Shown here piece by piece: positions 26,263 to 35,190 of a stretch of DNA of 35,773 nt; position 1 is the first letter of the stretch, and each line of letters opens with the position of its first letter. The translations under genes were made by a program, and so were the position numbers. The notes beneath the pieces were generated by a model that was not told the DNA's origin, made no database searches, and saw nothing but the letters and a program-made list of their open reading frames with translations. Origin of the DNA: WJKG01 sp964627305 (lineage in GTDB: Bacteria; Zixibacteria; MSB-5A5; GN15; FEB-12); assembly GCA_964627305.1 (NCBI GenBank), contig CAZVHP010000018.1, positions 1 through 35,773 on the forward strand, read 5' to 3'.

Positions 26263-26302
26263 GTAGCCTAATAATAGCCTATTTGAGGTTCAGTAGCCAA
26301 TT
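26263..26302 (-). promoter_or_regulatory. fic promoter with GGCTA half-sites
   Basis: On the minus strand: TTGGCT (26300-26295), an 18-bp spacer, then TATTAT (26276-26271), a good -35/-10 pair. Three GGCTA half-sites (starting at 26298, 26279 and 26268) overlap or flank it. The core 26263-26279 is identical to 25134-25150. Binding of a repressor here would block RNA polymerase; the Fic winged helix is a candidate. Confidence 0.55.
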
Positions 26303-26388
26303 GTTTTTTCGGGGATTTTCTTGAAACCTTCACGCCCACAGCTCGCCTCATCGACATTCTTCCAGATCCTCCGGTAGATAACCCACAC

Positions 26389-26411
26389 GGCGCGAATGTC
26401 GCGCCTACAAT
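26389..26411 (+). promoter_or_regulatory. Possible portal-gene promoter with inverted repeat
   Basis: GGCGCGA-ATG-TCGCGCC (26389-26405) is a perfect 7-bp inverted repeat, directly followed by TACAAT (26406-26411), a -10-like hexamer 23 bp before the portal GTG start. The -35 region is poor, so an activator or the inverted repeat itself may control it. The evidence is weak. Confidence 0.3.
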
Positions 26412-26434
26412 GGTAAGAAACCGAGAGGACCCCG

Positions 26435-28042
26435 GTGGAAGAGCGAACCGACCCACAACCCGGCCATTCGACCACGCCTGCGCTTGACGAAAATCCGGCG
26501 CTGCAAACGGACGGATTTGTGGTCGTTCCCATGGCGGCGGCCGCGGCGCTCGACTCATCCGTGTTCAGTAAGGTAAACGCCTCCGAGGCCGTCCCGGCAA
26601 CCTGGGAGGAACGGGCTTCCAAGGCCTGGGAGTATTACCTCGAAGAGCCGTTGGTGAAAAACTGCATAAACTCGTGGCGCACCTTCGCCGTGGGCGACGA
26701 GATCAAGATCGCCGGCGACGACGAGAAGGTGAAATGGGAAGCCATAGATCTGTCCGACCGACTCGGCGTTTCCGCTTTCGTCAAGGATATGATCCTCCAG
26801 CTTCTGGTCAAAGGCGACGCCGTCGGATTCAAACGTTACACCAAGGACGGCAAGGACCTGGAGGAACTGGTCTGCGTCAACCCGGTTTCGATCAAGGTCA
26901 AGTACGCGCAAGGGCAACTGACCGAAGTCCGCCAATTCCCAGAAGACAATCCCGGCGTGGGTGAAGGACTGGACTTGCCCGTTGACCAAGTTCTCCACCT
27001 TAAGTGGGATGCGCCGTCGTTTTCGCCGCGCGGCAACTCGATGGTGCTCCCGGCGTTTCAGTCCATTGAACTGTTGCGCGACTATCGCCGTGCCGAGCAG
27101 GCCATCGCTAAGCGGTGGACGACCCCGTTCCGGCTGCTCAAGGTCGGTGGCGCTTTCGGCCAGAAGATGGTCATGCCCGACCAGAAGATGCTGGAGCAGG
27201 TCCGGGACATGGTTAACAAGATGGACCTCAAGAGCGGTCTCGTCGTTCCGTTCTACGTCACGGTCGAAACGCACGGCACCGACGGCCAGGTCCTCAACGT
27301 CGAGGACAAGGTCAAGGAAGTGAAAGAGGACATCGTGGTGGCGCTGGGACTCTCCCGTTCCCTGGTCACCGGCAACGGTCCGAATTTCGCCACCGCCTCG
27401 GTCAGCCTCCAGAAGATGCTGGTGATGATCCGGGAAATAAAGCAGGCGGCCCGTGTCATCCTGGACTGGATTTTCAATGACTGGCTCGAACTGAACGGCT
27501 GGAGCGACAAGACCATCCAATTCCTGTTCAACGACCTTGACCCCACCGACGCTGTCGATTTTAAGCGTCTGCTCATCGAACTCTACGACCGCAAACTCAT
27601 CAGCCGATCCAGTCTCCAGCTCAAGATGGACCTCGATCCCGACATCGAGGCGGCCAACCGGGAAACTGAGAAACGCTCCGTGGACATGCTGGATGAAAAG
27701 CAGGTCAAGCCCATCGTGGACATGGTCATGGCCGGGATCATGGGTGTCGAAACCGCTCAGGAGATGCTCGGACTCGATCCGGTGAAGAATCCCGTCGGAA
27801 GTCGGACGGAGGCGTCCTGGGCGGGACCCTTCGCCCGGGGCGACATTGGAGATGCCGTCTGCGACGACTGCGCGCACTTCGATGACGAGCAGAACCATTG
27901 CCGTGTCCAGCGAAACGAAACCACCTTCGATGCCCCGGCGTGCCGCTTCTTCGACGCCAAGACCGTTCCTTCGGAAACCTCATCCGAGCAGAAAGGCGCG
28001 GTGTCCCGGAAGACGATGGCCTGCCGGGAGTGCGGGGAATGA
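26435..28042 (+). CDS. Phage portal protein
   Basis: A 535-aa portal protein of the kind found in tailed phages: a helical start, FKRYTKDGKDLEELVCVNP, a proline-rich DQVLHLKWDAPSFSPRGNS loop, the LRDYRRAEQAIAKRW helix and a long helical crown region. Portals form the dodecameric ring through which DNA is pumped. The GTG start at 26435 follows GAGAGGA. The last 65 residues are unusual: CDDCAHFDDEQNHC, then APACRFFDA and MACRECGE, a cysteine-rich tail that could bind zinc. Its stop overlaps the gp7-type gene start (ATGA). The direct neighbours terL and gp7 support the assignment. Confidence 0.82.
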   Translation: MEERTDPQPGHSTTPALDENPALQTDGFVVVPMAAAAALDSSVFSKVNASEAVPATWEERASKAWEYYLEEPLVKNCINSWRTFAVGDEIKIAGDDEKVKWEAIDLSDRLGVSAFVKDMILQLLVKGDAVGFKRYTKDGKDLEELVCVNPVSIKVKYAQGQLTEVRQFPEDNPGVGEGLDLPVDQVLHLKWDAPSFSPRGNSMVLPAFQSIELLRDYRRAEQAIAKRWTTPFRLLKVGGAFGQKMVMPDQKMLEQVRDMVNKMDLKSGLVVPFYVTVETHGTDGQVLNVEDKVKEVKEDIVVALGLSRSLVTGNGPNFATASVSLQKMLVMIREIKQAARVILDWIFNDWLELNGWSDKTIQFLFNDLDPTDAVDFKRLLIELYDRKLISRSSLQLKMDLDPDIEAANRETEKRSVDMLDEKQVKPIVDMVMAGIMGVETAQEMLGLDPVKNPVGSRTEASWAGPFARGDIGDAVCDDCAHFDDEQNHCRVQRNETTFDAPACRFFDAKTVPSETSSEQKGAVSRKTMACRECGE

Positions 28043-29628
28043 TCGGTGCGCTCGCGGCCAAGAAGCCGGTCTCCCAGGCCGAGGCCATACGACGGGCCAC
28101 GGAACAAAGCGTCCGGGCGAGAAACCTGTACACAGAGCAGACGGTTGCCACATTGACCGCCATGCTCGCCGACGCCGAAGACGAGGTGCGTCGCGCCATC
28201 CTCCGGTACAAAAGCCTCGGTTCGCTTCCCGACAACAAGCTGGCCGCCCTGGAAGGGCTCAAGAAACTCCAGGCGGATATCCGCGAGGCCACGTCCCGAC
28301 TTCACCGGGACCAGACTCTGCTTTTCCGGAAGTCGGCGAAAGCTTCTTTCCGCCAAGGCATCTACCACGGCATCGATGAATTCGCCGCGGCGCAATTGCC
28401 GTTCTACCGTGACTTGACTCCGGAAGGCATCGACAAACTCGCCACCCGCGTCTTCACCATCGTCGACACCGACGCCCTCGATTTCATGACCAACTACAAC
28501 CTGGTGCTCGCAGGAGACGTCCACCGCGAATTGGCCGATGGCATCAAGCGGACCGTGATGAACGGCATCGCCACCAGAAAAGGCGTCGAAGACATCGCCC
28601 GCGACCTCGGTCGTGTCGTTGAAGACCCTGAATCGTTCCGGCACGCGGGTTCGAAGGTGTTCAGCAAGACGCAGTACCGAATGGAGGTGATCGCACGCAC
28701 CGAGGTACTGCGAGCCCATAACCAGGGCCGGATCAAATTCCATGACCGGGTCGGCGTCCGCAAGCTCGAGTGGATGACCATGGAGGACGAGCGGGTCTGC
28801 CCGATCTGCGGTCCGTTGGACGGGAAGGTCTACGATACGGGTAGTTTTCCGAGTCAGCCCGCGCATCCAAACTGCCGGTGCACCAATGTCGTGGCTTGGC
28901 CGCTGGTGATATGCGGTGGAGAGCTGGGGGCGAAAGCTGCGGCTGAACCCGATGCCTGCATCCTTCCACCCCAGGCAATCGAAGCGCAGGCGAAGGCGAA
29001 GTCCGCAGAGGACGCCAAGCTCAAGGACGCCTTTGAGGGCGGACAGATCGCCGACCTGAACACTTTGAGCGTGAAGCAACTCCAGACCCTGGCCAAGCAG
29101 AACGGCGTTTCCATCGCCCGCATCAAGGACGACTTCACGAAGCTTCTCGACCAGATCGAGCCGGGCATCGACCATTCCGATCTTGCCGGAGCGGTTCTGA
29201 AAGCCAAGTTGACGGAGTACGAAATCGGCTTGTTGAGAACCAAGGATGAACTGGCTAAACTGTTAGTCGAGAGGCAGAGAGCGCTGAAAAAGGCTCAGGA
29301 AATATCTGAGCGACTGAAAAAAGGGGAAGGTCTGCAGCTGCTAACAGCGGACGAGTTGAAAGAGATGGTCCGGTCAAAAGGTGTGTCGATTTACATGACA
29401 AAGCAGGACGTGATCGACCTGCTTGACCACCTGGAACCCGGAGTGGACCACTCAGAACTCAGCGGTCAGTCACTGATCGAAGCCAAGAAGCTGCACCATA
29501 TCGGCACGTTCAAGAACAAGCAGCAACTCGTCAAGGCGATTGAGAAGAAGGCGAGAGAAGAAGCGGTTGAAAGGGTCAAGCAGGAGGCGGTACGAACACT
29601 GAAGAAAGCTAGAGGATCAGAGGAATAA
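28039..29628 (+). CDS. SPP1 gp7-type phage head morphogenesis protein with SAP-like repeats
   Basis: A 529-aa minor head protein. The gp7/Mu F-type core is clear: IARTEVLRAHNQGRIKFH near 217-234, LEWMTMEDERVCPICGPLDG near 242-261, and PAHPNCRC with conserved Cys and His. The C-terminus adds two related SAP-like segments, LSVKQLQTLAKQNGVS (about 342-385) and LTADELKEMVRSKGVS (about 433-478), each ending in a G(I/V)DHS-L-G motif, joined by a coiled coil. SAP motifs often bind DNA. The ATG at 28039 overlaps the portal stop; the open frame further upstream is ignored. The stop lies inside the end of the convergent livF-like gene (12-bp overlap). No capsid genes follow. Confidence 0.85.
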   Translation: MIGALAAKKPVSQAEAIRRATEQSVRARNLYTEQTVATLTAMLADAEDEVRRAILRYKSLGSLPDNKLAALEGLKKLQADIREATSRLHRDQTLLFRKSAKASFRQGIYHGIDEFAAAQLPFYRDLTPEGIDKLATRVFTIVDTDALDFMTNYNLVLAGDVHRELADGIKRTVMNGIATRKGVEDIARDLGRVVEDPESFRHAGSKVFSKTQYRMEVIARTEVLRAHNQGRIKFHDRVGVRKLEWMTMEDERVCPICGPLDGKVYDTGSFPSQPAHPNCRCTNVVAWPLVICGGELGAKAAAEPDACILPPQAIEAQAKAKSAEDAKLKDAFEGGQIADLNTLSVKQLQTLAKQNGVSIARIKDDFTKLLDQIEPGIDHSDLAGAVLKAKLTEYEIGLLRTKDELAKLLVERQRALKKAQEISERLKKGEGLQLLTADELKEMVRSKGVSIYMTKQDVIDLLDHLEPGVDHSELSGQSLIEAKKLHHIGTFKNKQQLVKAIEKKAREEAVERVKQEAVRTLKKARGSEE

Positions 29629-30324
29629 CTCCTTCAGCTTCGCTTTGTCATGTTTCAAGTCCTCCGGCACTCCCTCATAAACGACCTTGCCGAGCTTGAT
29701 TGAATAGACCCTCTTGCAGATGTCAAGAACCTCGCGGACCTTCTGCTCAACGATCAGAATCCCAATACCCGCCCTCTGGTTTATCTCGACGACTTTCTTA
29801 AACACGTCCTTGACAAGATTTGGTGACAAGCCGAGCGTCGGCTCGTCAAGCATCAAGAGTTTCGGTTTGGGTACAAGCGCTCTGGCGACTGCCAGCATCT
29901 GCTGTTCTCCACCGGACAGTATTCCTGCATCCTGCCGAGCACGTTCCTTGAGAACCGGGAAGAAATCTAGGACTTCCGCAATCCGTGATTTCGCTTCCTT
30001 TCGCGGAAGCTGAAATCCGCCGATCTCCAGGTTCTCCATAACAGTAAGGTCAGCAAAGACACGGCTACCTTGGGGAGCAAGAGTGATACCTCGCGCAACA
30101 TTCCGGGCAGGTGTGGAACCGGCTGTCATATCGCCGTTGAAGTGTATCTCACCTTTCCAAGCAGGGATCAGACCGCAGACGGCTTTCAGCACGGTAGACT
30201 TTCCGGCTCCGTTCGGTCCGATGAGTGCGACGATCTCACCCGCACCGACTTCCATCGACAAGCCAAAAAGCACCTGTTTTTTGCCGTATCCTGTTTCTAG
30301 TTCCCTGATCCCAAGCATTTGCAT
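29617..30324 (-). CDS. livF: Liv-type branched-chain amino acid ABC transporter ATPase
   Basis: A 235-aa ATP-binding protein of the LivF type. Walker A GPNGAGKST (about residues 36-44), signature LSGGEQQMLAVARAL and Walker B LLMLDEPTLGL are all intact, and the length is typical. It would power uptake of hydrophobic amino acids or related compounds at the inner face of the membrane with LivG and the two permeases. It starts 2 nt after the livG stop codon, so it is the last gene of the operon. The 3' end overlaps the phage gp7-type gene on the other strand by 12 bp. Confidence 0.92.
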   Translation of the reverse strand: MQMLGIRELETGYGKKQVLFGLSMEVGAGEIVALIGPNGAGKSTVLKAVCGLIPAWKGEIHFNGDMTAGSTPARNVARGITLAPQGSRVFADLTVMENLEIGGFQLPRKEAKSRIAEVLDFFPVLKERARQDAGILSGGEQQMLAVARALVPKPKLLMLDEPTLGLSPNLVKDVFKKVVEINQRAGIGILIVEQKVREVLDICKRVYSIKLGKVVYEGVPEDLKHDKAKLKELFL

Positions 30325-30326
30325 CC

Positions 30327-31085
30327 TCAGTCTATGTACGCTTCGATGACTCTTGGGTCATTTCTAACCTCTTCAGGCGTACCCTCGCTCACCTTGGCCC
30401 CCGCATCCATGAATATGACCCGGTCGCACACCCGCATGACAGCATCGAGATTGTGTTCTATCAAGATCACAGATTTACCCTTGCTAGGCAGATTCCGGAT
30501 GATCCCCAGTATCTTATCTATCATCTCAGGGGCAATCCCGGCCACCGGTTCATCCAGGAGAAGGACTTGCGCCCCGGACGCCAAGCAACAGACCAGACTC
30601 AACAGCTTTTGTTGGCCATAGGAAAGGTTGTCTGCGCGATCATCGGCCTTTTCAACAATCCCGGCATCTTCAAGCAATTCGATTGCCGTCTGACGGTTCA
30701 GTGCCTCGTGATCATGGCTCTTCTTCGAGCGAAAGAACAGGTTCCCAAGTCTCTCCCCGGGCTGATTTCGAAATGACAGGAGCACGTTTTCCAAGACGCT
30801 CAGTTGGCGAATTAGTCGGAGGTCCTGGAATGTTCTGGCAATGCCGAGATTTGCCAACCGGTATGACGGGAGTCCGGTGATGTCACTGTTCTTTAGGGAA
30901 AGCCTGCCACGCTCGGGAGAGATGAATCCCGTCACAACATTGAAGAGCGTGGTCTTGCCAGCCCCGTTGGGACCGAACAGTCCAAGTATTTCGTTCTGGC
31001 GGAGTGAGCACGAGAAATTGGACAGCGCTTGAACACCGTCGAAACTTCTGAAGAGACCGTTAGCTTCCAATAGTGCTTGGCTCAC
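30327..31085 (-). CDS. livG: Liv-type ABC transporter ATPase
   Basis: A 252-aa LivG-type ATPase. Walker A is GPNGAGKTT, the signature is LSYGQQKLLSLVCCLAS (SYGQQ is the usual LivG variant of SGGQ), and Walker B is VLLLDEPVAGI. It has the LivG-specific insertion (SPERGRLSLKNSDITGLPSYRLANLGIARTFQ region), which distinguishes it from livF. Its ATG overlaps the livM stop by 4 nt (ATGA), so the two are translationally coupled. It pairs with LivF as the heterodimeric motor. Confidence 0.92.
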   Translation of the reverse strand: MSQALLEANGLFRSFDGVQALSNFSCSLRQNEILGLFGPNGAGKTTLFNVVTGFISPERGRLSLKNSDITGLPSYRLANLGIARTFQDLRLIRQLSVLENVLLSFRNQPGERLGNLFFRSKKSHDHEALNRQTAIELLEDAGIVEKADDRADNLSYGQQKLLSLVCCLASGAQVLLLDEPVAGIAPEMIDKILGIIRNLPSKGKSVILIEHNLDAVMRVCDRVIFMDAGAKVSEGTPEEVRNDPRVIEAYID

Positions 31086-31969
31086 TCCCGAGCCTCCTTA
31101 CGATGAAAGGCATACTCACCCAAGAAACCACGCGGCCGCCACATCATGAAAGCAACCAGCAGTCCTCCGTAGATAATTTGTCGCAGGTTTGCCGCCACGG
31201 AACTCGGCAAGCCGAGGAACCGCAGTAGCTCAGGTAGGAGGACAAGAACAACCGCCCCTGCGACCGGACCCCAGAGACTGCCGGTTCCACCGATGATAAC
31301 GATGGATATGATAAAGATCGATTCCATGACGGTGAAACTGGTTGGATCAATGAAGCTGATGTAATAGGCGTACATCACTCCAGCTACGGCGGCCATCCCT
31401 GCACCTACTACAAATACAATGATCTTGTACGCAGCGACATTCTTCCCTGCAGTTTGGGCGAACACCTCGTCTTCACGAATAGCCTTCAGAACCCGCCCGA
31501 AAGGCGACCTCACGATCCGACGAGTAACCCACAGCGTCAGCGCGCAGAAGAGAGCAATAAAGATCAGGAAGCCAAGGTGAGACGATACCTGCAGGCCGAA
31601 GATCGTCGGCTGTGGAATGCCCGGCAGACCCATGGGCCCACCAGTAAACGAAACCCAGTTGTTCAGGATGCTAAAGGTAATGACCTGGAAAGCGAAGGTC
31701 GCGATGACGAAGTAGTCGTCACGGATGCGGAGCGAGGGGATACCAACCAGCGCCCCCAGAAGCCCGCTGACGATGACTGCGCAGATGATATTGACCAAGA
31801 AAGTGCTGTGCAAATTGAGAGCCATGAGCGCGGCCACGTAGGCTCCGACACCGTAGAATGCGGCATGCGCGATGGAGAGCAGGCCGGCGTAGCCCGCAAT
31901 GAGGTTCAGGGATACCGACAAGATCACATAGATGCCAATCAGTATCAGAATGTGCAGCAAATAGTCCAT
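31082..31969 (-). CDS. livM: Liv-type ABC transporter permease
   Basis: A 295-aa integral membrane protein with multiple hydrophobic helices and the LivM pattern: LNLIAGYAGLLSIAHAAFYG near the start and the EAA-like loop near FGRVLKAIREDEVFAQTAGKN, where the ATPases dock. LivH and LivM form the membrane channel. It begins 12 nt after the livH stop. The length is usual for the family. The substrate cannot be stated: relatives move leucine/isoleucine/valine, but also urea or other small amides and acids. Confidence 0.9.
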   Translation of the reverse strand: MDYLLHILILIGIYVILSVSLNLIAGYAGLLSIAHAAFYGVGAYVAALMALNLHSTFLVNIICAVIVSGLLGALVGIPSLRIRDDYFVIATFAFQVITFSILNNWVSFTGGPMGLPGIPQPTIFGLQVSSHLGFLIFIALFCALTLWVTRRIVRSPFGRVLKAIREDEVFAQTAGKNVAAYKIIVFVVGAGMAAVAGVMYAYYISFIDPTSFTVMESIFIISIVIIGGTGSLWGPVAGAVVLVLLPELLRFLGLPSSVAANLRQIIYGGLLVAFMMWRPRGFLGEYAFHRKEARE

Positions 31970-31981
31970 CGTCCTCCTCGC

Positions 31982-32872
31982 TCACGCCGTCGCTTTCCTG
32001 ATCTTCTTGCCCATGAAACCCTCTGGCTTGAAGAGCAAGAAGGCCAACAGGATGACGAATGCAATGGCATCCTGCCATTGGGAACTGATGTACAACACGC
32101 CCAAATGCTGTGCCATACCCAACAAAAGCGCACCCAATGCGACTCCCGCAATACTACCTACTCCCCCAATCAAGACCGCGACAATACCCATCATCAGCGC
32201 GTTCATTCCCATAGTCGGTATCATGTCTACGTCAAGGGCCATCAGAATCCCCGCCACTCCTGCCAGTGCTGACCCAAGAGCGAATGACCAGAGGATTATG
32301 CGGTCCGTGTCGATCCCGGAGACCTTGGCAAGCTCGGGATTACTTGCCGTGGCCCGCATCGCCTTGCCAATCTTGGTCTTCCGGAGGAGAAGCGCTACCG
32401 CAGATACCGAGATCACGCTCACGCAAACGATAAGTATCTGAATTAGAGTGATCTTGGAACCAAATACGTTCAATCCTTCCACAATCGGTCCAACGCGGAT
32501 GCTCTTAGTATCATCCCCAAATGTGATGGAAATAAGGTTTTGCAGAACAATGTATACACCTAATGACGCTAGGAGAAGGACCAGAGGAGAGGCAACTTTG
32601 CGTGTGAGCGGACGATAAACGAAACCCTCTATTAGGCAACCAAGCACGGTACTAAACAACACGGCAAGGGTAATCGAGATCAATAGAGGCAAAGAGAGCC
32701 ACTTCGTCAGTAGAAATGCCATATAAGCACCCGCCGTAAAGACAATTGCATGCGCGAAGTGAAAGAACTTGCCAACCCAGAAGATCAGCATAAATCCCAC
32801 AGCTAGCAAGAGGTAGGTTGCTGCTGAAACCAACCCATTTGTCAGTAATTGCTGCCACATAGACGATTCCAT
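31982..32872 (-). CDS. livH: Liv-type ABC transporter permease
   Basis: A 296-aa membrane protein of the LivH type: a hydrophobic first helix (GLVSAATYLLLAVGFMLIFW), further helices with VASPLVLLLASLGVYIVLQN, and the coupling loop KTKIGKAMRATASNPELAKVSGIDTDR near residues 180-200. It starts at 32872 or at the second ATG four codons later. It lies 74 bp after the radical SAM gene on the same strand. A periplasmic binding protein (LivK), often the first gene of such operons, is missing here. Confidence 0.9.
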   Translation of the reverse strand: MESSMWQQLLTNGLVSAATYLLLAVGFMLIFWVGKFFHFAHAIVFTAGAYMAFLLTKWLSLPLLISITLAVLFSTVLGCLIEGFVYRPLTRKVASPLVLLLASLGVYIVLQNLISITFGDDTKSIRVGPIVEGLNVFGSKITLIQILIVCVSVISVSAVALLLRKTKIGKAMRATASNPELAKVSGIDTDRIILWSFALGSALAGVAGILMALDVDMIPTMGMNALMMGIVAVLIGGVGSIAGVALGALLLGMAQHLGVLYISSQWQDAIAFVILLAFLLFKPEGFMGKKIRKATA

Positions 32873-32946
32873 CTCTTAGCCCAGCACGGGACAGGATGGT
32901 TCGTCCAACGGCCTTCCCATGCGTCCTACTTCAGCGTTCATTCCCG

Positions 32947-34467
32947 TCACTGGGCTCCCTGCAACACATGTTTTGAGACCCCTTTGATACATGATTCCAG
33001 CCCAATGCGACGGCTGCGCTCCTCAGACGCAAGGAGTTCCAAATCGTACGCGCCGCCATCTCCGGTTGTATCAATGGCCCGTTGCAGTATTGAGACCAAC
33101 CTCACGCTCTGCTTGGGCCATCTGTCGGGATCTGGTAGAATTGTTCTGTCGAGCGTAAGCAACCGTGGAAGTGCGTGCATGTCCCTTATGAGGCTCGGTT
33201 CTCTTAACAGCACCTGCAAGGTCACATCAGCGGGTGTATCCAATTCATAATGTGCGAAATTGGGCGGGTCCATCTCGCCATCCCGCCATATGCGCCGAAA
33301 GGGTGACTGGTACATGTGCCAAGAGTAAGCGTCCAATTCAAGACTTCGAGCAAACGCAACGGTCGCCAATGCTTGTCGAGTGGTCTCACTGGGATATCCA
33401 ATAATAAAACTGCCTCGGACCTTGATTCCCTCTACTCGAAGTGTCTCAATGGCAGATTCAATCATTCGCCTCGTTGAATTCTTGTGCATATCATCTAGGA
33501 TGGACTGTACTCCTGATTCGATTCCCACGAGCAAGCATCTACATCCCGCCTCCGCCATCATAGCCGCTTTCCGCCTAGTGATTTCGCTACAGTGGGCAAA
33601 GGCACTCCACGCAACTCCCAGATCGCGTTGGATTATCCCTCTGCATATGTCCTCAAGCAAAGGGTTTGCAGTCAATGTCGAGTCAACGAAGCGAAAACTC
33701 CGTGATCCGAATTGCTCAATTCCTCTTTCGATTTCATCCAAAACGCGGTCGATCTCGAATCGCCTATAGCGTCCCCAGATATCTCGCTCATCACAGAATC
33801 TGCATCCATGAGGACACCCCCTTGCTGACTCAACAAGGAATACTAACCGCGACGACTTATCGGCTTCTCTGACAAACGGACTCCAAAATGTAGAGGAAGC
33901 AAGGGGATCGCCGTTCTGTTTCGGCCTCAAGGTCGGTGCGCTGTAGTGTTCGCAATTCGCGTCTATTACTCGTCGATTTCGGCATATGTTCAACTCAGAT
34001 CTATCCAAGTCTTCTATCAACCGTCGGAATGGTGTCTCACCTGCTCCAACAACAATAAAATCCGCTGAATCATGTATGTTGAGGATAGATTGCTCAGGTG
34101 GGCAATGCTTCTCATGCAGTGTAACATGAGGACCCCCGAATACAACCGTTAAATCCGGATTTGCTGCCTTGCAGCAGTGAGCAATTCGTAGCATCCTGGG
34201 AAATGAACCAGACCAGCCCGTTATACCCACGAGTCGGACTTCAGGATTTCGCTCAAGTTCCTGAATAACGTTGCGTAGGAACCTTTCCTCAAGTGCCCAG
34301 AATCTGCTAGGCCTCCGGCGCACTTCGGAAAGATCCTTTTCGTCTAGGCGAAATTCAATCCCTTTGACCTCGGCAATGTCGTGGACGGCTGCGGCGAGAC
34401 GCCCAAGAGCCAACCTAGGTCCAATCTCCTCGCGCTGCCAGTGGGAATCGACCAAGAGGCACTTCAT
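32947..34467 (-). CDS. Radical SAM protein with B12-binding-like N-terminus
   Basis: A 506-aa radical SAM enzyme. The cluster motif is C218-P-H-G-C222-R-F-C225, binding a 4Fe-4S cluster and S-adenosylmethionine. The N-terminal half (about 75-150) has the Rossmann-like layout of B12-binding radical SAM proteins: LVGITGWSGSFPRML, LTVVFGGPHVTL and IVVGAGETPFRRLI. The DxHxxG motif for the lower cobalamin ligand is not seen. Later, RCLLVGIESG and IKVRGSFIIGYPSET are typical of the class. Such enzymes methylate or rearrange inert carbon atoms; the substrate is unknown. Its start overlaps the methyltransferase stop by 4 nt, which implies they act together. Confidence 0.88.
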   Translation of the reverse strand: MKCLLVDSHWQREEIGPRLALGRLAAAVHDIAEVKGIEFRLDEKDLSEVRRRPSRFWALEERFLRNVIQELERNPEVRLVGITGWSGSFPRMLRIAHCCKAANPDLTVVFGGPHVTLHEKHCPPEQSILNIHDSADFIVVGAGETPFRRLIEDLDRSELNICRNRRVIDANCEHYSAPTLRPKQNGDPLASSTFWSPFVREADKSSRLVFLVESARGCPHGCRFCDERDIWGRYRRFEIDRVLDEIERGIEQFGSRSFRFVDSTLTANPLLEDICRGIIQRDLGVAWSAFAHCSEITRRKAAMMAEAGCRCLLVGIESGVQSILDDMHKNSTRRMIESAIETLRVEGIKVRGSFIIGYPSETTRQALATVAFARSLELDAYSWHMYQSPFRRIWRDGEMDPPNFAHYELDTPADVTLQVLLREPSLIRDMHALPRLLTLDRTILPDPDRWPKQSVRLVSILQRAIDTTGDGGAYDLELLASEERSRRIGLESCIKGVSKHVLQGAQ

Positions 34468-35183
34468 GTGATTGCCTCGAACGGGATGTCAGGTTTGATC
34501 CCGCAGAATACGCAGTAATTGAAGTCTCTCCATATACATTCAGTTTCCGCGAATCCAATTTCCTTGAGCCATTGCATCTGATCTTCAAGAACCCATGGCT
34601 CTTCCTTGGGATCGTCCTGCGTCTTATGTGCGGCGCGCTTGTCAGCCTTCCAGTATTTGGTAGTCTCGTCCCAGAAGCGTGTCATCCGCGCATGATACAC
34701 TTTACTCAGAGTCGGGCTCTGTGAAATGACTCGATCTCCCACGACAAGTAGGCCACCAGGACGGAGCGATTGAAAAGCCTTTCGAAATGCCGCTTGTTTG
34801 TCCACATTGCAGAGGTAATGGAACGTGAGAGTGGAAACTACTGCATCAACATCTGTTGGCCATTGGTCTCTACGGAAGTCACGCTCCAGAACCTTCACAT
34901 CGCACCTGAAGATCGACAGCCGGGATTTGGCCACTGCCGCGAGATTTGCCGATTCCTCATAACCATAGTACCGACTTATTTGTAGCCCGGAAAGCAGGCG
35001 AAACCCCAAGCTGCCAACTCCGACACCCAACTCGATCACGTTGCTGAGTTGATCATCCCCGGACAGCTCACAAAGAGTATCGACTACCCGCTGCTGCATG
35101 GTGTCATACGCCGGAACAAATCCTCTGATGAAAGCATCGTATCCGGCAGCATCTTGATTATATAAATGTTGTTTTTTCCACAT
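34464..35183 (-). CDS. Class I SAM-dependent methyltransferase
   Basis: A 239-aa Rossmann-fold methyltransferase. Motif I, VIELGVGVGSLG (49-60), binds S-adenosylmethionine; YYGYEESANL carries the acidic residue after the second strand, and VDAVVSTLTFHYL and LRPGGLLVVGDRV match motifs IV and the post-IV region. It resembles methyltransferase_25/11 type enzymes acting on small molecules. It is translationally coupled to the radical SAM gene (ATGA), so both may modify the same compound. The substrate is not predictable. Confidence 0.85.
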   Translation of the reverse strand: MWKKQHLYNQDAAGYDAFIRGFVPAYDTMQQRVVDTLCELSGDDQLSNVIELGVGVGSLGFRLLSGLQISRYYGYEESANLAAVAKSRLSIFRCDVKVLERDFRRDQWPTDVDAVVSTLTFHYLCNVDKQAAFRKAFQSLRPGGLLVVGDRVISQSPTLSKVYHARMTRFWDETTKYWKADKRAAHKTQDDPKEEPWVLEDQMQWLKEIGFAETECIWRDFNYCVFCGIKPDIPFEAIT

Positions 35184-35190
35184 GGATGCC

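Noticed and set aside
26555..27898. 447-codon minus-strand frame over the portal gene
   Set aside because: It is a shadow of the portal coding frame; its product has repetitive low-complexity composition and no domain.
27757..29175. 472-codon minus-strand frame over portal and gp7-type genes
   Set aside because: It is antisense to two genes with clear phage motifs and has no ribosome-binding site or domain.
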